In this document: piece after piece, positions 1 through 11,249 of the stretch | Layout: the number at the start of each line of letters is the position of its first letter | Position numbering within the stretch: the first letter of the stretch is position 1 | Origin: Myotis daubentonii | Taxonomy: Eukaryota > Chordata > Mammalia > Chiroptera > Vespertilionidae | DNA: 64,000 nucleotides | Assembly (NCBI RefSeq): GCF_963259705.1 | Contig: NC_081842.1 | Coordinates: 67,096,787-67,160,786, forward strand | Reading direction: 5' to 3' | Program-made: the position numbers and the translations under genes | Notes under the pieces: model-generated | The model's database searches: none | What the model saw: the letters and a program-made list of their open reading frames with translations, nothing else | What the model was told of the DNA's origin: nothing

Positions 1-302
1 ATAGACTGGGTGGCTTAAACAACCAGAATTTATTTCTCACAGTTCTAGAGGATGGGAAGTCCAAGACCAAGGTACTAGCCAATTCAGTTCTTGGTGTGGG
101 CTTTCTTCCTCACTTCGTCCTCACATGACACAGAGAGAGCACTTACCTTCCTCATGTTTTCTTCTAAGGGCATCTCATATGAAGGGTCTACCCTCATGAC
201 CTAATTATCTACCAAAGGCCCAATCACCAGATACCATCACAGCAGGGATTAGAGTTTCAACATGAATTGTGGGGGGACACAAACATTCAGTCCATACACA
301 GA
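1..302 (-). mobile_element. MaLR-type LTR remnant (MLT1/MST-like)
   Basis: Read on the minus strand, the segment has the order typical of mammalian MaLR LTRs: a start resembling 'gaatgtttgtgtcccccca', a middle with 'aattaggtcatgaggg', and an end with 'aataaattctggttgttt' followed by 'aagccacccagtctat'. The left end is cut by the window. No internal retroviral sequence is attached, so this is an old solo LTR in a USF3 intron. The subfamily is assigned from remembered consensus only. Confidence 0.8.
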
Positions 303-554
303 GTAACCTCTGCCATCTCTCTGGCCGCTTCTTACTCTGCTCTATTTTTTCCCCCACAGCATTTTATTCATATATATGTATAAAATTCCTCAAATTCAGC
401 AACTTTTTCTGTTTTGTTTATAATATCCCTAGTGCCTAGTACAGAGCCTGACACATAGTTGATGCTCAGTAAATACTTATTAAATGAAAGATAAATAGTA
501 GACGCTTTTGAATATTGGTGAATTTAAAACATTTTTCAAGATACATATCACATA
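303..554. other. USF3 intron, with a short MIR/L2-like tail
   Basis: Non-coding. Bases about 420-487 resemble the 3' tail of an ancient MIR or L2 element ('agagcctgacacatag' followed by 'tgctcagtaaatactt'). I see nothing else identifiable. Confidence 0.5.
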
Positions 555-898
555 TCCTATGTAATAACAGCCTAATATGCTAAGTGTCTGACTGTTCGTT
601 CGACCAGTTGCTATGATGCACACTGACCACCAGGGGGAAGACGCTCCAACTGGTAGGTTAGCTTGCTGCTGGGGTCTGGCCAGTCGGGACTGGGCGAGAC
701 AGGCCGGACATGCCCTGGAGCCCTCCCGTGGTCCCTCCCCGGCTCCAGTTGTGCACTGGTGGGGTCCTTTGGCCTGGCCTGTGCCCTCTTGCAATCTGGG
801 ACCCCTCGGGGGATGTCGGAGAGCTGGTTTCGGCCCAATCCCCACAGGCCAGGCCGAGGGACCCCACCAGTGTATGAATCCATACCCTGGGCCTCTAA
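555..898 (+). mobile_element. Degraded HeliBat-type Helitron
   Basis: Begins with 'tcctatgtaataacagcc' and 'taatatgc', continues with 'gctatgatgcacactgacc' and 'accagggggaagacgctc', and ends 'gggcctctaa'. This matches the order of the intact copy at 37936-38292. The 3' hairpin has decayed. Non-autonomous, with no RepHel coding. Reading frames through it are chance products of its GC-rich sequence. Confidence 0.8.
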
Positions 899-980
899 TA
901 TATGATAAAACCAACACTTTAAGTTTCTTTGGCAAGGTCTAAAAGTGAAGACCTTTTAAATGGTTAATTTTCTTTGGCAG

Positions 981-1077
981 AGCAAGAATATGATCCTGGA
1001 CCAAGCCTTTAAATATATAACAGAATTGAAAAGGCAAAATGATGAATTCCTGCTTAATGGAGGAAATAATGAACAAG
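981..1077 (+). CDS. USF3: USF3 internal exon (bHLH helix 2)
   Basis: A 97-bp exon between a 'ctttggcag' acceptor and a 'gtaaat' donor. It encodes 32 codons plus one base, starting SKNMILDQAFKYITELKRQN, which is helix 2 of the USF3 bHLH domain. It ends in phase 1 and joins the terminal exon at 4768 to restore Ala-Glu-Glu. The basic region and helix 1, about 53 residues by comparison with the human protein, lie upstream outside the window. The bHLH domain is expected to dimerise and bind E-box DNA in the nucleus. Confidence 0.95.
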
Positions 1078-1550
1078 GTAAATATTTTTTCTTTTTGTTT
1101 TTTCCCCCCCAGTGTTTAGACCTTTGCATCACAGTGCAAATTATATTAGGATACAGAAGGCTTTTTGACAACAAACATTATTAAGACCATGCATTCAGTG
1201 GATCTGGGAGAATAGTGTTGCAGATAAATTCATCTTAATGAGCAATTCTAAATCTTGCAGGCATACATAACTTTGTTTTTGGACTTGTCTGTACTTTTCA
1301 TGTTTGCTTAACTTATGATATAAGTAATGCTAGATCTCCTTTATTCTAGTTTAATCATCCAACTAGGAGGAGCTTATAAAAGGATATAGAGGGATCCTGC
1401 TTAGTGTAACTTAAAAACAAGATAAAGATATGCCTGTGCCAAGACTTAACTGTGAATTTGCTCAAAAGGCCAAACCCTCAGTTCATGATTGTTTATATTA
1501 CATGTAATGTGCACATCAGACTGCCTGATCATTTAGTAATATTTGATCTT

Positions 1551-1770
1551 GCTCTGGCCGGTTTGGCTCAGTGGATAGAGTGTTGGCCTGGGGACTGAAG
1601 GGTCCTGGGTTCGATTCCAGTCAAGGGCACATGCCTGGGTTGCAGGCTTGATCCCTAGTGGGGAGCATGCAGGAGGCAGCCAATCAATGATTCTCTTTCA
1701 TCATTGATGTTTCTATCTCTCCCCCCCTTTCCCTTCCTCTCTGAAATCAATAAAAATACATTTAAAAAAT
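1551..1770 (+). mobile_element. VES SINE
   Basis: A tRNA-derived bat SINE with a pol III A box ('tggctcagtgg') and B box ('gggttcgattcc'), a pyrimidine-rich body, and a tail of the 'aatcaataaaaatac' type. A perfect 13-bp target duplication, aatatttgatctt, sits at 1538-1550 and 1771-1783, so both ends are fixed. Confidence 0.95.
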
Positions 1771-2289
1771 AATATTTGATCTTTAGATAGAGGTGAGTCT
1801 TTCTGTGTTATCAAATGAACCTCTTTTTCCACTTGAACTGGAGAATGGGTTTCCTTGTAACAGCTGAAAAGAAGAATATCACAGGCAAGTATAAAGCTCA
1901 GAGTGGTAGGCCACTGACAAGAGGAGAGAGACAATTTCCTGTGACACCTCAGAAGATCACATTTAAAGGAGAGAAACAAGGCAGAATTTGTGGGGCAATG
2001 CTGGGCTGTTTGTAAGAAGCGGGAAGGATATTGAAGACCATACTTGAAGGTTAGCTTCAGAATTTCAATTAGATAACAACTTATCCCCTCAACTAGCTCA
2101 GTTGTCTTTATGGCCCAGGCCCTGGTTATGATGCTGTCAGGTAGTTAGATACATAATATATGTTTGGTACCCGTTTTGAGGCACCCTATAAAATGATTTG
2201 TAGACTTTTCTAGTGAGAGCTTCTTTTATTTCACAGCCCAGAGGCTGAAGCAGTCAAGTTACCTTAGGAAAAAGGGAAACTATTGAAAA

Positions 2290-2790
2290 AATACACGTTG
2301 CATGAGGCCCGGGAAAAGCTGAACAGCCAGGCCAGGGGTCGTGTCGAGTAAGACTCCCTCCACGTTCTGTGTGGAGTAGGGTTCGGTATCTGAAAGAGGA
2401 GCCGCACAACAAATGAGAGGAAAAGACACGAGATAATTTTGCAATATTGGGGGACCAGGCGGACAAGTCCCGAAGGACTTCCTCTGTGCTCAGGCCGCTC
2501 CAATCTTTTATTGATCTGGAGTAGCCCTTAGGGTAAGGAGGTTTCAATGACACACAGATCAGCAGACAATTTCCAGGAATAGACAAAGTATCTGATTAGC
2601 TCATCAATAGATTTCCGGGAGTATCTGATTAACAATAATCAACAAGGATCTATAAAAGTATCTAAGGAATTAAGTGAACTAAGGTAGGGATGCTTCAACT
2701 ATTATTACCTAAATTAACTGAGTGGCTCCTAGATTAACTGGGTGGTGCACAGCCCTGACCTTTGCTAGGACTTTCAAGGGCTACTAGCTT
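2290..2790 (-). mobile_element. Solo LTR remnant of an endogenous retrovirus
   Basis: On the minus strand a polyadenylation signal AATAAAAG (2506-2513) is followed by a GC-richer, U5-like stretch. That is LTR organisation. No gag, pol or env reading frame is attached, so it is a solo LTR or fragment. The ends are approximate: TGAG/CTCA candidates exist near 2300 and 2815, but I found no target duplication. A class II origin is possible but unproven. Confidence 0.5.
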
Positions 2791-2984
2791 TTGAGGGGGT
2801 CTCTGTCTAAACTCAGCTAGTGAAGACAATGAATGGACTCCGGCAGGGTCGGAGCAGCGAAGGAGGCAGCTTCAGTGTGACTACTTGTCATCTCCGTCAT
2901 CATCCTTTCTTTGGTGTTTTTTTGTTCATCTGCTCTCTCTTCTTCCAACAGTTTCCTCCACGTACTCACGGTCCACATGACAAT

Positions 2985-3640
2985 CTAGAACAGTGGTCAG
3001 AGCAGTGGTCTTGGGAGTCAGGCCACCTGGGTTTGTGTCCTGGTTTCATTTATCACTCAGTACCTCTCGTCAGTTACTTAATTTCTCCAAGTTTCAATTT
3101 CCTTATCTTAAAATGAGGATAATTATAGCATCTATCTGGTTGACTTTATTATTTTTTTTTAAAATATATTTTATTGATTTTTTACAGAGAGGAAGGGAGA
3201 GAGATAGAGAGTTAGAAACATTGATGAGAGAGAAACATTGATCAGCTGACTCCTGCACATCCCCCACTGGGGAAGTGCCCGCAACCCAGGTACATGCCCT
3301 TGACCGGAATCGAACCTGGGACCTTTCAGTCCGCAGGCCGACGCTCTATCCACTGAGCCAAACCGGTTTCGGCTATCTGGTTGACTTTAGATAGATTATA
3401 TAACTACTCTGAGCCTGTTTCTCACATCTGAGAATGAAGACGACAATAGGTAGTTCCCATCTCATGGTTGTTATGAAGATTAAAAGAGATAATTCTGGCA
3501 AAGCACTTGGAAGTCTGGGACTTCAAGTAAATGCTTGATAAATATTATGTTATGATTGTTATTAAATGAGACAGTGAATGAAAAGTCCCAGGCATATAGT
3601 AAGTGTGCAGTAAGTGAGAACAACCATTATTATTTGGTCT
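2985..3640 (+). repeat. MIR SINE split by a VES insertion
   Basis: Left part 2985-3148 and right part 3373-3640 together read as a degraded MIR. The left part has 'gttacttaatttctcc' and 'aaaatgaggataatt'. The right part has 'ggttgttatgaagatt' and 'gataaatattat'. The VES element at 3149-3372 interrupts it. Confidence 0.65.
3149..3372 (-). mobile_element. VES SINE, nested in a MIR
   Basis: Reverse-oriented copy: the T-rich tail complement is at the left and the tRNA-like head ('ccactgagccaaaccgg') at the right. The perfect 17-bp target duplication ctatctggttgacttta at 3132-3148 and 3373-3389 defines the insertion exactly and dates it after the MIR. Confidence 0.95.
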
Positions 3641-4309
3641 ATAATAATTATTTTTAAATTTCTAATGTCCATGGCACATTGACATCTTTTTCCTGTGTCT
3701 CTTAGTTTAAATATCCAAGGAAATAATTTTCTAGTTTCAGCTCATCCTTGTCAGGACAGACTGTTCATTTCAGGCTACCTCATAGGGCAGCCTGAGGATT
3801 GGCTGCCTTTGGCAGAGGGAATGGGAAGAGTACCCTTGAGGCAAGACAGGTAGGAATATACGGGGTCACAGAGCATAAATAGCAGCAGCCCAGGCTGCCC
3901 CATTAGTAGGATCCAAGGGTGAGGCTGTCTTCCTTAGAAAGGAACAGGGCTGTGACAGACATCTCCATTACTTAGTAGGGTAACATACTTCGTCCCTGCC
4001 AAGGAAAATGCAAGTTCCATTGTTGACGCTTTCCTCCATGTTCTATCACTTTATTTCTTACATGTTCTACTTGTTCTCTGTTGTTTCAATGGCTAAATTA
4101 GAAATGAGTTTAATGCCATTTATAAAAGAGACTATTATCACCATAAGTAATGTTAGCTATTGTAGCATTTAATACTGTGATATTGATATTCACTGTTATT
4201 TTCCTAGCATGTTACCATGATATCAGTATGTTTCCCTTGCTTTACCTTTGTAGCTGCCCTAATGGGAATTTTTGAATTGGGGATTTTAAGATTTCTACAT
4301 TATGAGTAA

Positions 4310-4520
4310 TTTTTAAAAATATTATTATTTTTTTATTTCAGAGAGGATGGGAGAGGGAGAGAGAGAAACATCAATGATGAGTGAGAATTATTGATCAGCT
4401 ACCTCTTGCACACCCCTTATTGGGCATCAAGCCCACAACCCAGACCTGTGCCTCGACTGGAAAAAGAGACCTCCTGGTTCATAGGTTGACACCCAACCAC
4501 TGAGCCACACCAGCTGGGCT
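4310..4520 (-). mobile_element. Degenerate VES-type SINE
   Basis: The order of parts is the same as in the other reverse copies (T-rich end, 'agagaggatgggagaggg', 'gagccacaccagctggg'), with many substitutions. It is probably an older insertion. No clear target duplication was found. Confidence 0.8.
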
Positions 4521-4767
4521 TTTGAGTAATTTTTGACTTTTGAGTTGTTTACCTTTAAAGATATATACTTTTAAAAGATGGGATAGAAGTTTGAGGTACC
4601 ATTCTAAAAAGAAGAAAGAACTTGTATTAGGAAATAGCTGAAGATTTTCAGTTGAGGTATTTAGAATGCTAGAATTAGATTTCAGTAGTTTTAGTACACA
4701 GTTCTTAAATTATTATAAATATTGATGTTTACAGGTAATTGTTTCATTTTTATTTTTAATATTGTAG

Positions 4768-7700
4768 CTGAAGAAATTAAAAAGCTTCGTAAACAATTGG
4801 AAGAAATTCAAAAAGAAAACGGCCGATATATTGAATTACTGAAAGCAAATGACATATGTTTATATGATGATCCCACAATCCACTGGAAAGGAAATCTTAA
4901 AAACTCAAAGGTCTCTGTTGTTATTCCCAGTGACCAGATTCAGAAAAATATTATTGTTTATTCCAGTGGGAGTCAGCCTGGTGGCAACAGCCAGGGAGCA
5001 GCTGTTCAGGGGATAACCTTTAATGTTGGCCATAATTTACAAAAGCAAACCGCCAATGTGGTGCCAGTGCAGAGGACTTGCAATCTTGTGACTCCTGTGT
5101 CTATTTCTGGAGTTTACCCTTCTGAAAACAAGCCATGGCATCAGACCACAGTTTCTGCATTGGCTGCCAACCAGCCTGTTCCTCTTTGTCTTCCGGCTAC
5201 CATTCCTGCTCAAAATATTCTCAAGCTTGCCACCTCCAAAAGCGATTCACGTGTGCTTGGTGCCACCAGGGGCTCACTGGTTGCTGTTCCCGTAGGACCT
5301 GAACCTTGCCAACATCGGTCCTTGCACACAAGTATAAATGATCAAAATTCTTCTGAAAATAAGAACGGGAAAGAGAATCCCAAATTATTGAAAAAAACAG
5401 TCCCTTGTGCCACAAGCGTCCCCTCCAGCTCCTCAGCAACTACCACTAAAGTGAACCCTGGAGACAAGTCCTGCCTGAGCACACAGGATTTGAGAAGTGA
5501 TTTTCAAACCACCTTTGTTGTTTCAGTTACCACGACAGTCTGCTCCCAGCCTCCCAGATCTGCAGGTGATTCCGGTCCAGTGAGCATTAGCAAGGGTGCA
5601 GACTCCACAAGCGTTACTGCCGTGGTGGCCCCGTCTGTCCCTGGAGGAGGGAAGACCACTGCTCCTGTGAGCAGTCCTTCTGCAAACCCTTTGGATAATG
5701 GTTGGACTCTTTCTTGTTCTTTGCCTTCTTCAGCTGTTAGTGCTTCAGATTTGAAAAACATTAATAGCCTTACTCGAATTTCCTCATCTGGAAACACACA
5801 GACAACGTGGACTACTTTGCAACTGGCAGGAAACACTATTCAGCCCTTAAGCCAGACACCATCTTCTGCTGTGACTCCAGTATTAAATGAGTCTGGTACT
5901 AGCCCCACCACAAGCAAGCACGGTAGACATATGGCTACAAGCATCAACTTGAATAATTCCTTTCCAGCAGATGGGCAGCCAGTTGAGCAAGTAGTTGTAA
6001 CCTTGCCTTCTTGTCCATCATTACCTATGCAGCCAGTTATTGCCCAGCCACAAGTTAAATCTCAGACCCCCCCAAATATCCTCCCATTGAATTCAGCAAT
6101 GCAAGTGATTCAGATGGCTCAGCCAGTAGGGACAGCTGTTAAAGCAGCTCCAGCTAATCAAAACGTCATCATTCTTCAGCCACCCAGCACCACTCCATGC
6201 CCAACAGTGATGAGGGCAGAGGTTACCAATCCAACTGTAGGTCAACAGATAGTAATCATACAGGCAGCTAATCAGAATCCTTTGCCACTCCTCTCAGCTC
6301 CACCTCCTGGTTCTGTTCGACTCCCTGTCAATGGAGCCAGTGCTATAATAGGGTCTAATTCCGTGCAAAATGTTCCGACCCCACAAACTTTTGGTGGAAA
6401 GCATCTTGTCCACATATTACCAAGACCTTCATCTTTATCAACATCTAATTCAACACAAACTTTTTCTGTTACCATGTCAAACCAACAACAGCCTCAAACC
6501 ATTTCTTTAAATGGACAGCTCTTTGCTTTGCAGCCTGTGATGTCTTCATCAGGAACTACAAACCAAAACCCTATGCAAATTATTCAACCCACCACCAGCG
6601 AAGATCCAAATACCAATGTTGCCCTGAACACATTTGGCGCTTTGGCCAGCCTCAATCAAAGCATATCACAAATGGCTGGGCAAAGCTGTGTACAATTGTC
6701 TATTAGCCAGCCTGGCAATCCCCAAACTACTGCAAATAGTCAAACCACCCCAGCTAACTGTGCTTCATTAACAGCAACTGTAGCATCTCCCATGACAACA
6801 GATACTTCAGCCACACTACCCAGTACTTATAATCTAGTGACTACTCCCTCAGTGAACACTGTAGCTTGTTTGCCTAACGTGAAGTCAAAAAGGTTGAGTA
6901 AGAAACCAGGTGTCAAGAAACACTTAGCAGCTAACAAGTCAGCATGCCCCCTGAATCCAGTCAGCAATGTGGGCCAGGCGGACTGCCCCAGTACTGAAGG
7001 CTCAGCAGAGCCACCATGTAATGATGGACTGCTGGAAAGCCCCCCTCTTGTGGTGCCATCTGTCACTATGTCCCAGGCAAAGAGTACTGTGAGTGTTTCT
7101 GGTTCACCTTCTTTGGATGTTCTGAATTCGGAATCAGTGATACCTGAGTCTGTACCCAAATCTAAGTCAGCAGAAGAGTCTAACTCACCCTGTCAAGAAT
7201 CTATAACAAGTGAACATTTTGCGGTGGCCCCAGCACAATCCAAAGATTCTGTCCCCATAGTGCAACGAGAGACTTCTCAGGATAAGCCACCAACTAGTTT
7301 GGCATTGTCTGATGCTCCCAAATTTGGTAATTCAGCTAACGTGTTGATTCCATCTCCAAATGATCCCCATGTTTTGGTTTCTCAGGTTTCTGGTTCATCA
7401 TCTACCACAAGCACTACAAGTACTGACTGTGTTTCTGAGGTAGAAATCATTGCTGAACCTTGCGGAGTTGAGCAAGATTCATCGGATAGAATGCAAACTA
7501 CAGGTCTCTTAAAGGAACAAGGTTTAACTGCATTGCTGTCTGGTCTTGCTAAAGAAAAAGACCCTCAGAAATCATCTCTTTCAGTCCAGGTGGACCATCC
7601 TGACTTTTCTTCAGAAAATTCTAAAATAATTGATTCAAGTATTGATTTGCATTCCAAACAGGAACTGTTACTGATGAACAGTGATGATAGAGATCCAGGA

Positions 7701-8895
7701 CAGCATCATTCCTGCATCCCTGATCAGGAGATTATTCATGGCTCCTTGCTTACCAGTAGGCAGGCTGACTCTCCCATGTCAACCAGCTCGGGCAGTAGTC
7801 GTAGTTTCTCAGTTGCATCCATGCTTCCTGAAACAACTAGAGAAGATGTCACCAGCAATGTAACAACTAATACATGTGACAGCTGTACCTTTGTAGAGCA
7901 AACTGATATAGTCGCTCTTGCAGCAAGAGCTATTTTTGACCAGGAAAACCTTGAGAAAGGAAAAGCTGGTACCCAGGCTGATACAAGGGAAGTTACTTCA
8001 AAGCCTTCTGAAGCATCATCTTTAGAGGGAGACCAGCCTTTTAAAACACAGGTCTCTAAAGAGAATAGCCCAGGTCAGGCAGAAGCAACACCAAATGAAT
8101 TTAGTTCTCAGGATTCAATTGAAGCAACTGTGGATAGGCCCCTTGAAAAACCAAGTTGTTCGGTAGGAAGTAAAACATCAAATGCCTCTTTGCAGGTTTC
8201 GAATTCTCAGCCACCAAGCATTACCAGTTTAAGTGTGAATAATCTTATCCATCAGAGCAGCATCAGCCATTCTCTTGTCAGCTGTGCTGGATTGTCTCAG
8301 ACTTCAGAGTCAACAACTGTTTCTGCTACAGTTAATCTGACTGTTTCATCTAGTTCCTATGGCGGTCAGCCTCCTGGACCATCTCTGATGACTGAATATT
8401 CTCAAGAACAACTAAGCACTATGACTGGTACTGTACCAACTTCACAGATTCAAGAGCCACTCTTAAAGCCAAGTCATGAAAGCCGTAAAGACTCTGCAAA
8501 ACGTGCTGTCCAAGATGACCTTCTACTATCTTCAGTGAAACGTCAAAAGCATTGTCAGCCAGCCCCCCTCAGGCTTGAAGGTATGTCCCTGGTTAGCCGA
8601 ACTCCAGACAGCATTTCTGATCATACTCAAATGATGGTTAGTCAGATCCCTCCCAACTCTTCAAACTCAGTTGTGCCTATTAGCAACCCAGCACATGGAG
8701 ATGGCCTTACGCGATTATTTCCACCTAGTAACAACTTTGTGGCCCCTGCATTGAGGCAAACTGAAGTTCAGTGCAGTTCTCAGCCTTCGGTTGCTGAGCA
8801 GCAGCAAACCCAGGCCAGTCAACATCTGCAGGTCCTGCAACAGCATGTTCCAGCTCAAGGGGTATCTCACCTGCATAGTAACCATCTCTACTTAA

Positions 8896-8932
<37 letters not shown>

Positions 8933-11249
8933 ACAGCAGCAGCAAGCAGGGCAGTTAAGGGAGAGGCATCACTTATATCAACTGCAGCATCACATACCTC
9001 ATGCAGAGAGCTCTGTCCACTCTCAGCCCCATAATGTCCACCAACAGAGAACTCTGCAACAGGAAGTTCATATGCAGAAAAAGAGGAATCTTGTTCAGGG
9101 CACTCAAGCCTCCCAGCTTTCGTTACAACCGAAGCACCATGGAACTGACCAATCCCGACCCAAGAGTGGTCAGCCACATCCCCACCATCAGCAGATCCAG
9201 CAACAGATGCAGCAACACTTTGGAAGCTCCCAGTCAGAAAAGAGTTGTGAAAACCCTTCAACTAGCCGGAACCACCCTAACCATCCCCAAAACCATCTCA
9301 ATCAAGATATTATGCACCAGCAACAGGAGGTTGGAAGCAGGCAGCAAGGCTCAGGGGTTTCTTCTGAACATGTATCTGGGCATAATCCAATGCAGAGGCT
9401 CTTAACATCAAGAGGCATAGAGCAGCAGATGGTGTCCCAACCAAGTATTGTGACTAGACCTTCAGACATGACCTGTACTCCACACAGACCAGAAAGAAAT
9501 AGAGTTTCAAGTTATTCTGCCGAGGCACTCATTGGAAAGACATCTTCTAATTCAGAGCAGAGAATGGGTATATCGATTCAGGGTTCTAGAGTTTCAGATC
9601 AGCTTGAAATGAGAAGTTATCTTGATGTACCCAGAAATAAGAGTTTGGCCCTTCATAATATGCAGGGTCGTGTGGACCATACTGTTGCCTCAGATATCCG
9701 CCTGTCTGATTGTCAGACATTTAAACCAACTGGAGCCATTCAACAGCCCCAGAGTAATTTTGAAGTACAGTCTTCAAGAAATAATGAAATAGGTAACTCT
9801 GTATCGTCATTGAGGAGTATGCAGTCTCAGGCTTTTCGAATTAGTCAAAACCCTGGTCCACCACCAATTGACCGCCAAAAGAGATTACCTTATCCACCAG
9901 TTCATAGCATCCCAACAGGAAATGCTATCCCAACAAGGGAGAGTGAAAATACATGTCATCAAAGTTTCATGCAGAGTTTGCTTGCCCCTCACCTTGGTGA
10001 TCAGGTCATTGGGAGCCAGAGATCACTCTCGGAACATCAGAGGAATGCACAGTGTGGTCCCTCCCCTGCAGTTGAATATAATTGTCCCCCAACTCATGAA
10101 AGTGTCCATATTAGAAGAGAGAGTGAGAATCAGAATAGGGAAAGTTGTGACATGCCCCTAGGTGCAATTAACACCAGGAACAGCACCTTGAATATCCCTT
10201 TTTCGAGTTCTTCTTCCTCAGGAGATATTCAAGGTCGAAACACAAGTCCCAATGTTTCTGTGCAGAAGTCCAATCCCATGAGGATCACTGACAGTCATGG
10301 GACCAAGGGCCACATGAATCCTCCAGTCACAACCAACATGCATGGGGTTGCAAGGCCAACTTTGCCACATCCATCTGTGTCTCATGGAAATTCTGATCAA
10401 GGGCCTCCTGTACGTCAAACTAATTCTTCAGTTCCCCAACGATCAAGGCATCCCTTGCAAGACAGCAGTGGCTCCAAAATTCGTCAACCTGAAAGGAATC
10501 GTTCTGGAAATCAAAGGCATAGTAATGTCTTTGATCCGAGTCTTCCCCATCTGCCCCTCTCTGCTAGTGGCAGTATGATTCTTGGACGCCAGCAACCCAC
10601 TACAGAGAAGAGAGGAAGTATTGTTCGTTTCATGCCTGATAGTCCTCAAGTACCTAATGATAATTCAGCACCTGACCAGCATACACTATCACAAAATTTT
10701 GGTTTTCCTTTTATTCCTGAGGGTGGCATGAATCCACCAATAAATGCTAATACTTCTTTCATTCCACAGGTTACTCAGCCTAGCGCCACTAGAACTCCAG
10801 CACTCATCCCTGTAGATCCCCAAAATACTCTACCTTCCTTCTATCCCCCGTACTCTCCTGCTCACCCTACACTGTCCAATGATATTTCGATCCCCTATTT
10901 TTCAAATCAAATGTTCTCAAATCCTAGCACAGAGAAGGTAAACAGTGGGAGTTTAAATAACCGATTTGGATCAATTTTATCTCCTCCAAGACCTGTTGGT
11001 TTTGCTCAACCAAGTTTTCCTCTTCTCCCTGATATGCCACCAATGCACATGCCCAACTCTCACTTATCCAATTTTAATATGACATCTTTGTTTCCAGAAA
11101 TAGCTACAGCTCTTCCTGATGGCTCAGCAATGTCACCTTTGCTTACAATCGCAAACTCCTCTGCTTCTGACTCTTCCAAGCAGTCCTCAAACCGACCTGC
11201 CCACAACATAAGCCATATTTTAGGTCATGACTGCAGTTCAGCTGTTTAA
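4768..11249 (+). CDS. USF3: USF3 terminal coding exon (bHLH transcription regulator)
   Basis: One uninterrupted 6,482-bp exon encoding about 2,160 residues and ending in TAA at 11247-11249. With the exon at 981 and about 53 upstream residues, the protein would be close to the human length of about 2,245. It begins with a leucine-zipper-like helix after the bHLH (AEEIKKLRKQLEEIQKENGR, from 4768). Most of the rest is predicted to be disordered and rich in Ser, Thr, Gln and Pro. Visible landmarks are basic, NLS-like clusters (KSKRLSKKPGVKK, about 6883-6921; SVKRQK, about 8537), a polyglutamine run (8898-8945) followed by a His/Gln-rich stretch to about 9340, and a conserved C-terminus ending HILGHDCSSAV. 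The acceptor 'attgtag' and phase 1 join match the preceding exon. USF3 is a nuclear bHLH factor; roles in restraining epithelial-mesenchymal transition and in thyroid cancer susceptibility are reported in human. No frameshift or premature stop is seen. Confidence 0.97.
8898..8945 (+). repeat. CAG/CAA polyglutamine tract in USF3
   Basis: Sixteen glutamine codons: eight pure CAG, then CAG with three CAA interruptions, ending in CAA. Such interruptions usually stabilise a repeat. The tract starts a longer Gln/His-rich region of the protein. Confidence 0.95.

Larger units (their letters stand above)
1078..4767 (+). other. USF3 last intron
   Basis: A 3.7-kb intron running from the donor at 1078 to the 'attgtag' acceptor ending at 4767. 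It holds a VES SINE (1551-1770), an LTR remnant (about 2290-2790), a MIR split by a VES SINE (2985-3640) and a degenerate VES (4310-4520). Nothing is recognised in 1078-1537, 1784-2290, 2791-2984 or 3641-4309. An open frame beginning at 4722 runs from the intron into the coding exon. Its first 46 bases are intronic and are not part of the protein. Confidence 0.9.

Noticed and set aside
1551..1770. A functional tRNA gene
   Set aside because: The A and B boxes belong to a VES SINE with a tail and target duplication. No cloverleaf with a proper acceptor stem.
4722..4767. N-terminal extension of the large USF3 frame (start MMFTGNCF)
   Set aside because: This is intron sequence read through to the coding exon. 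The 'attgtag' acceptor at 4761-4767 and the phase match to the 981-1077 exon show that the protein does not start here.
8725..9261. 178-residue minus-strand frame with an Ala-rich run
   Set aside because: Reverse complement of the USF3 polyglutamine region. The Ala run is CAG read as CTG/GCT on the other strand.
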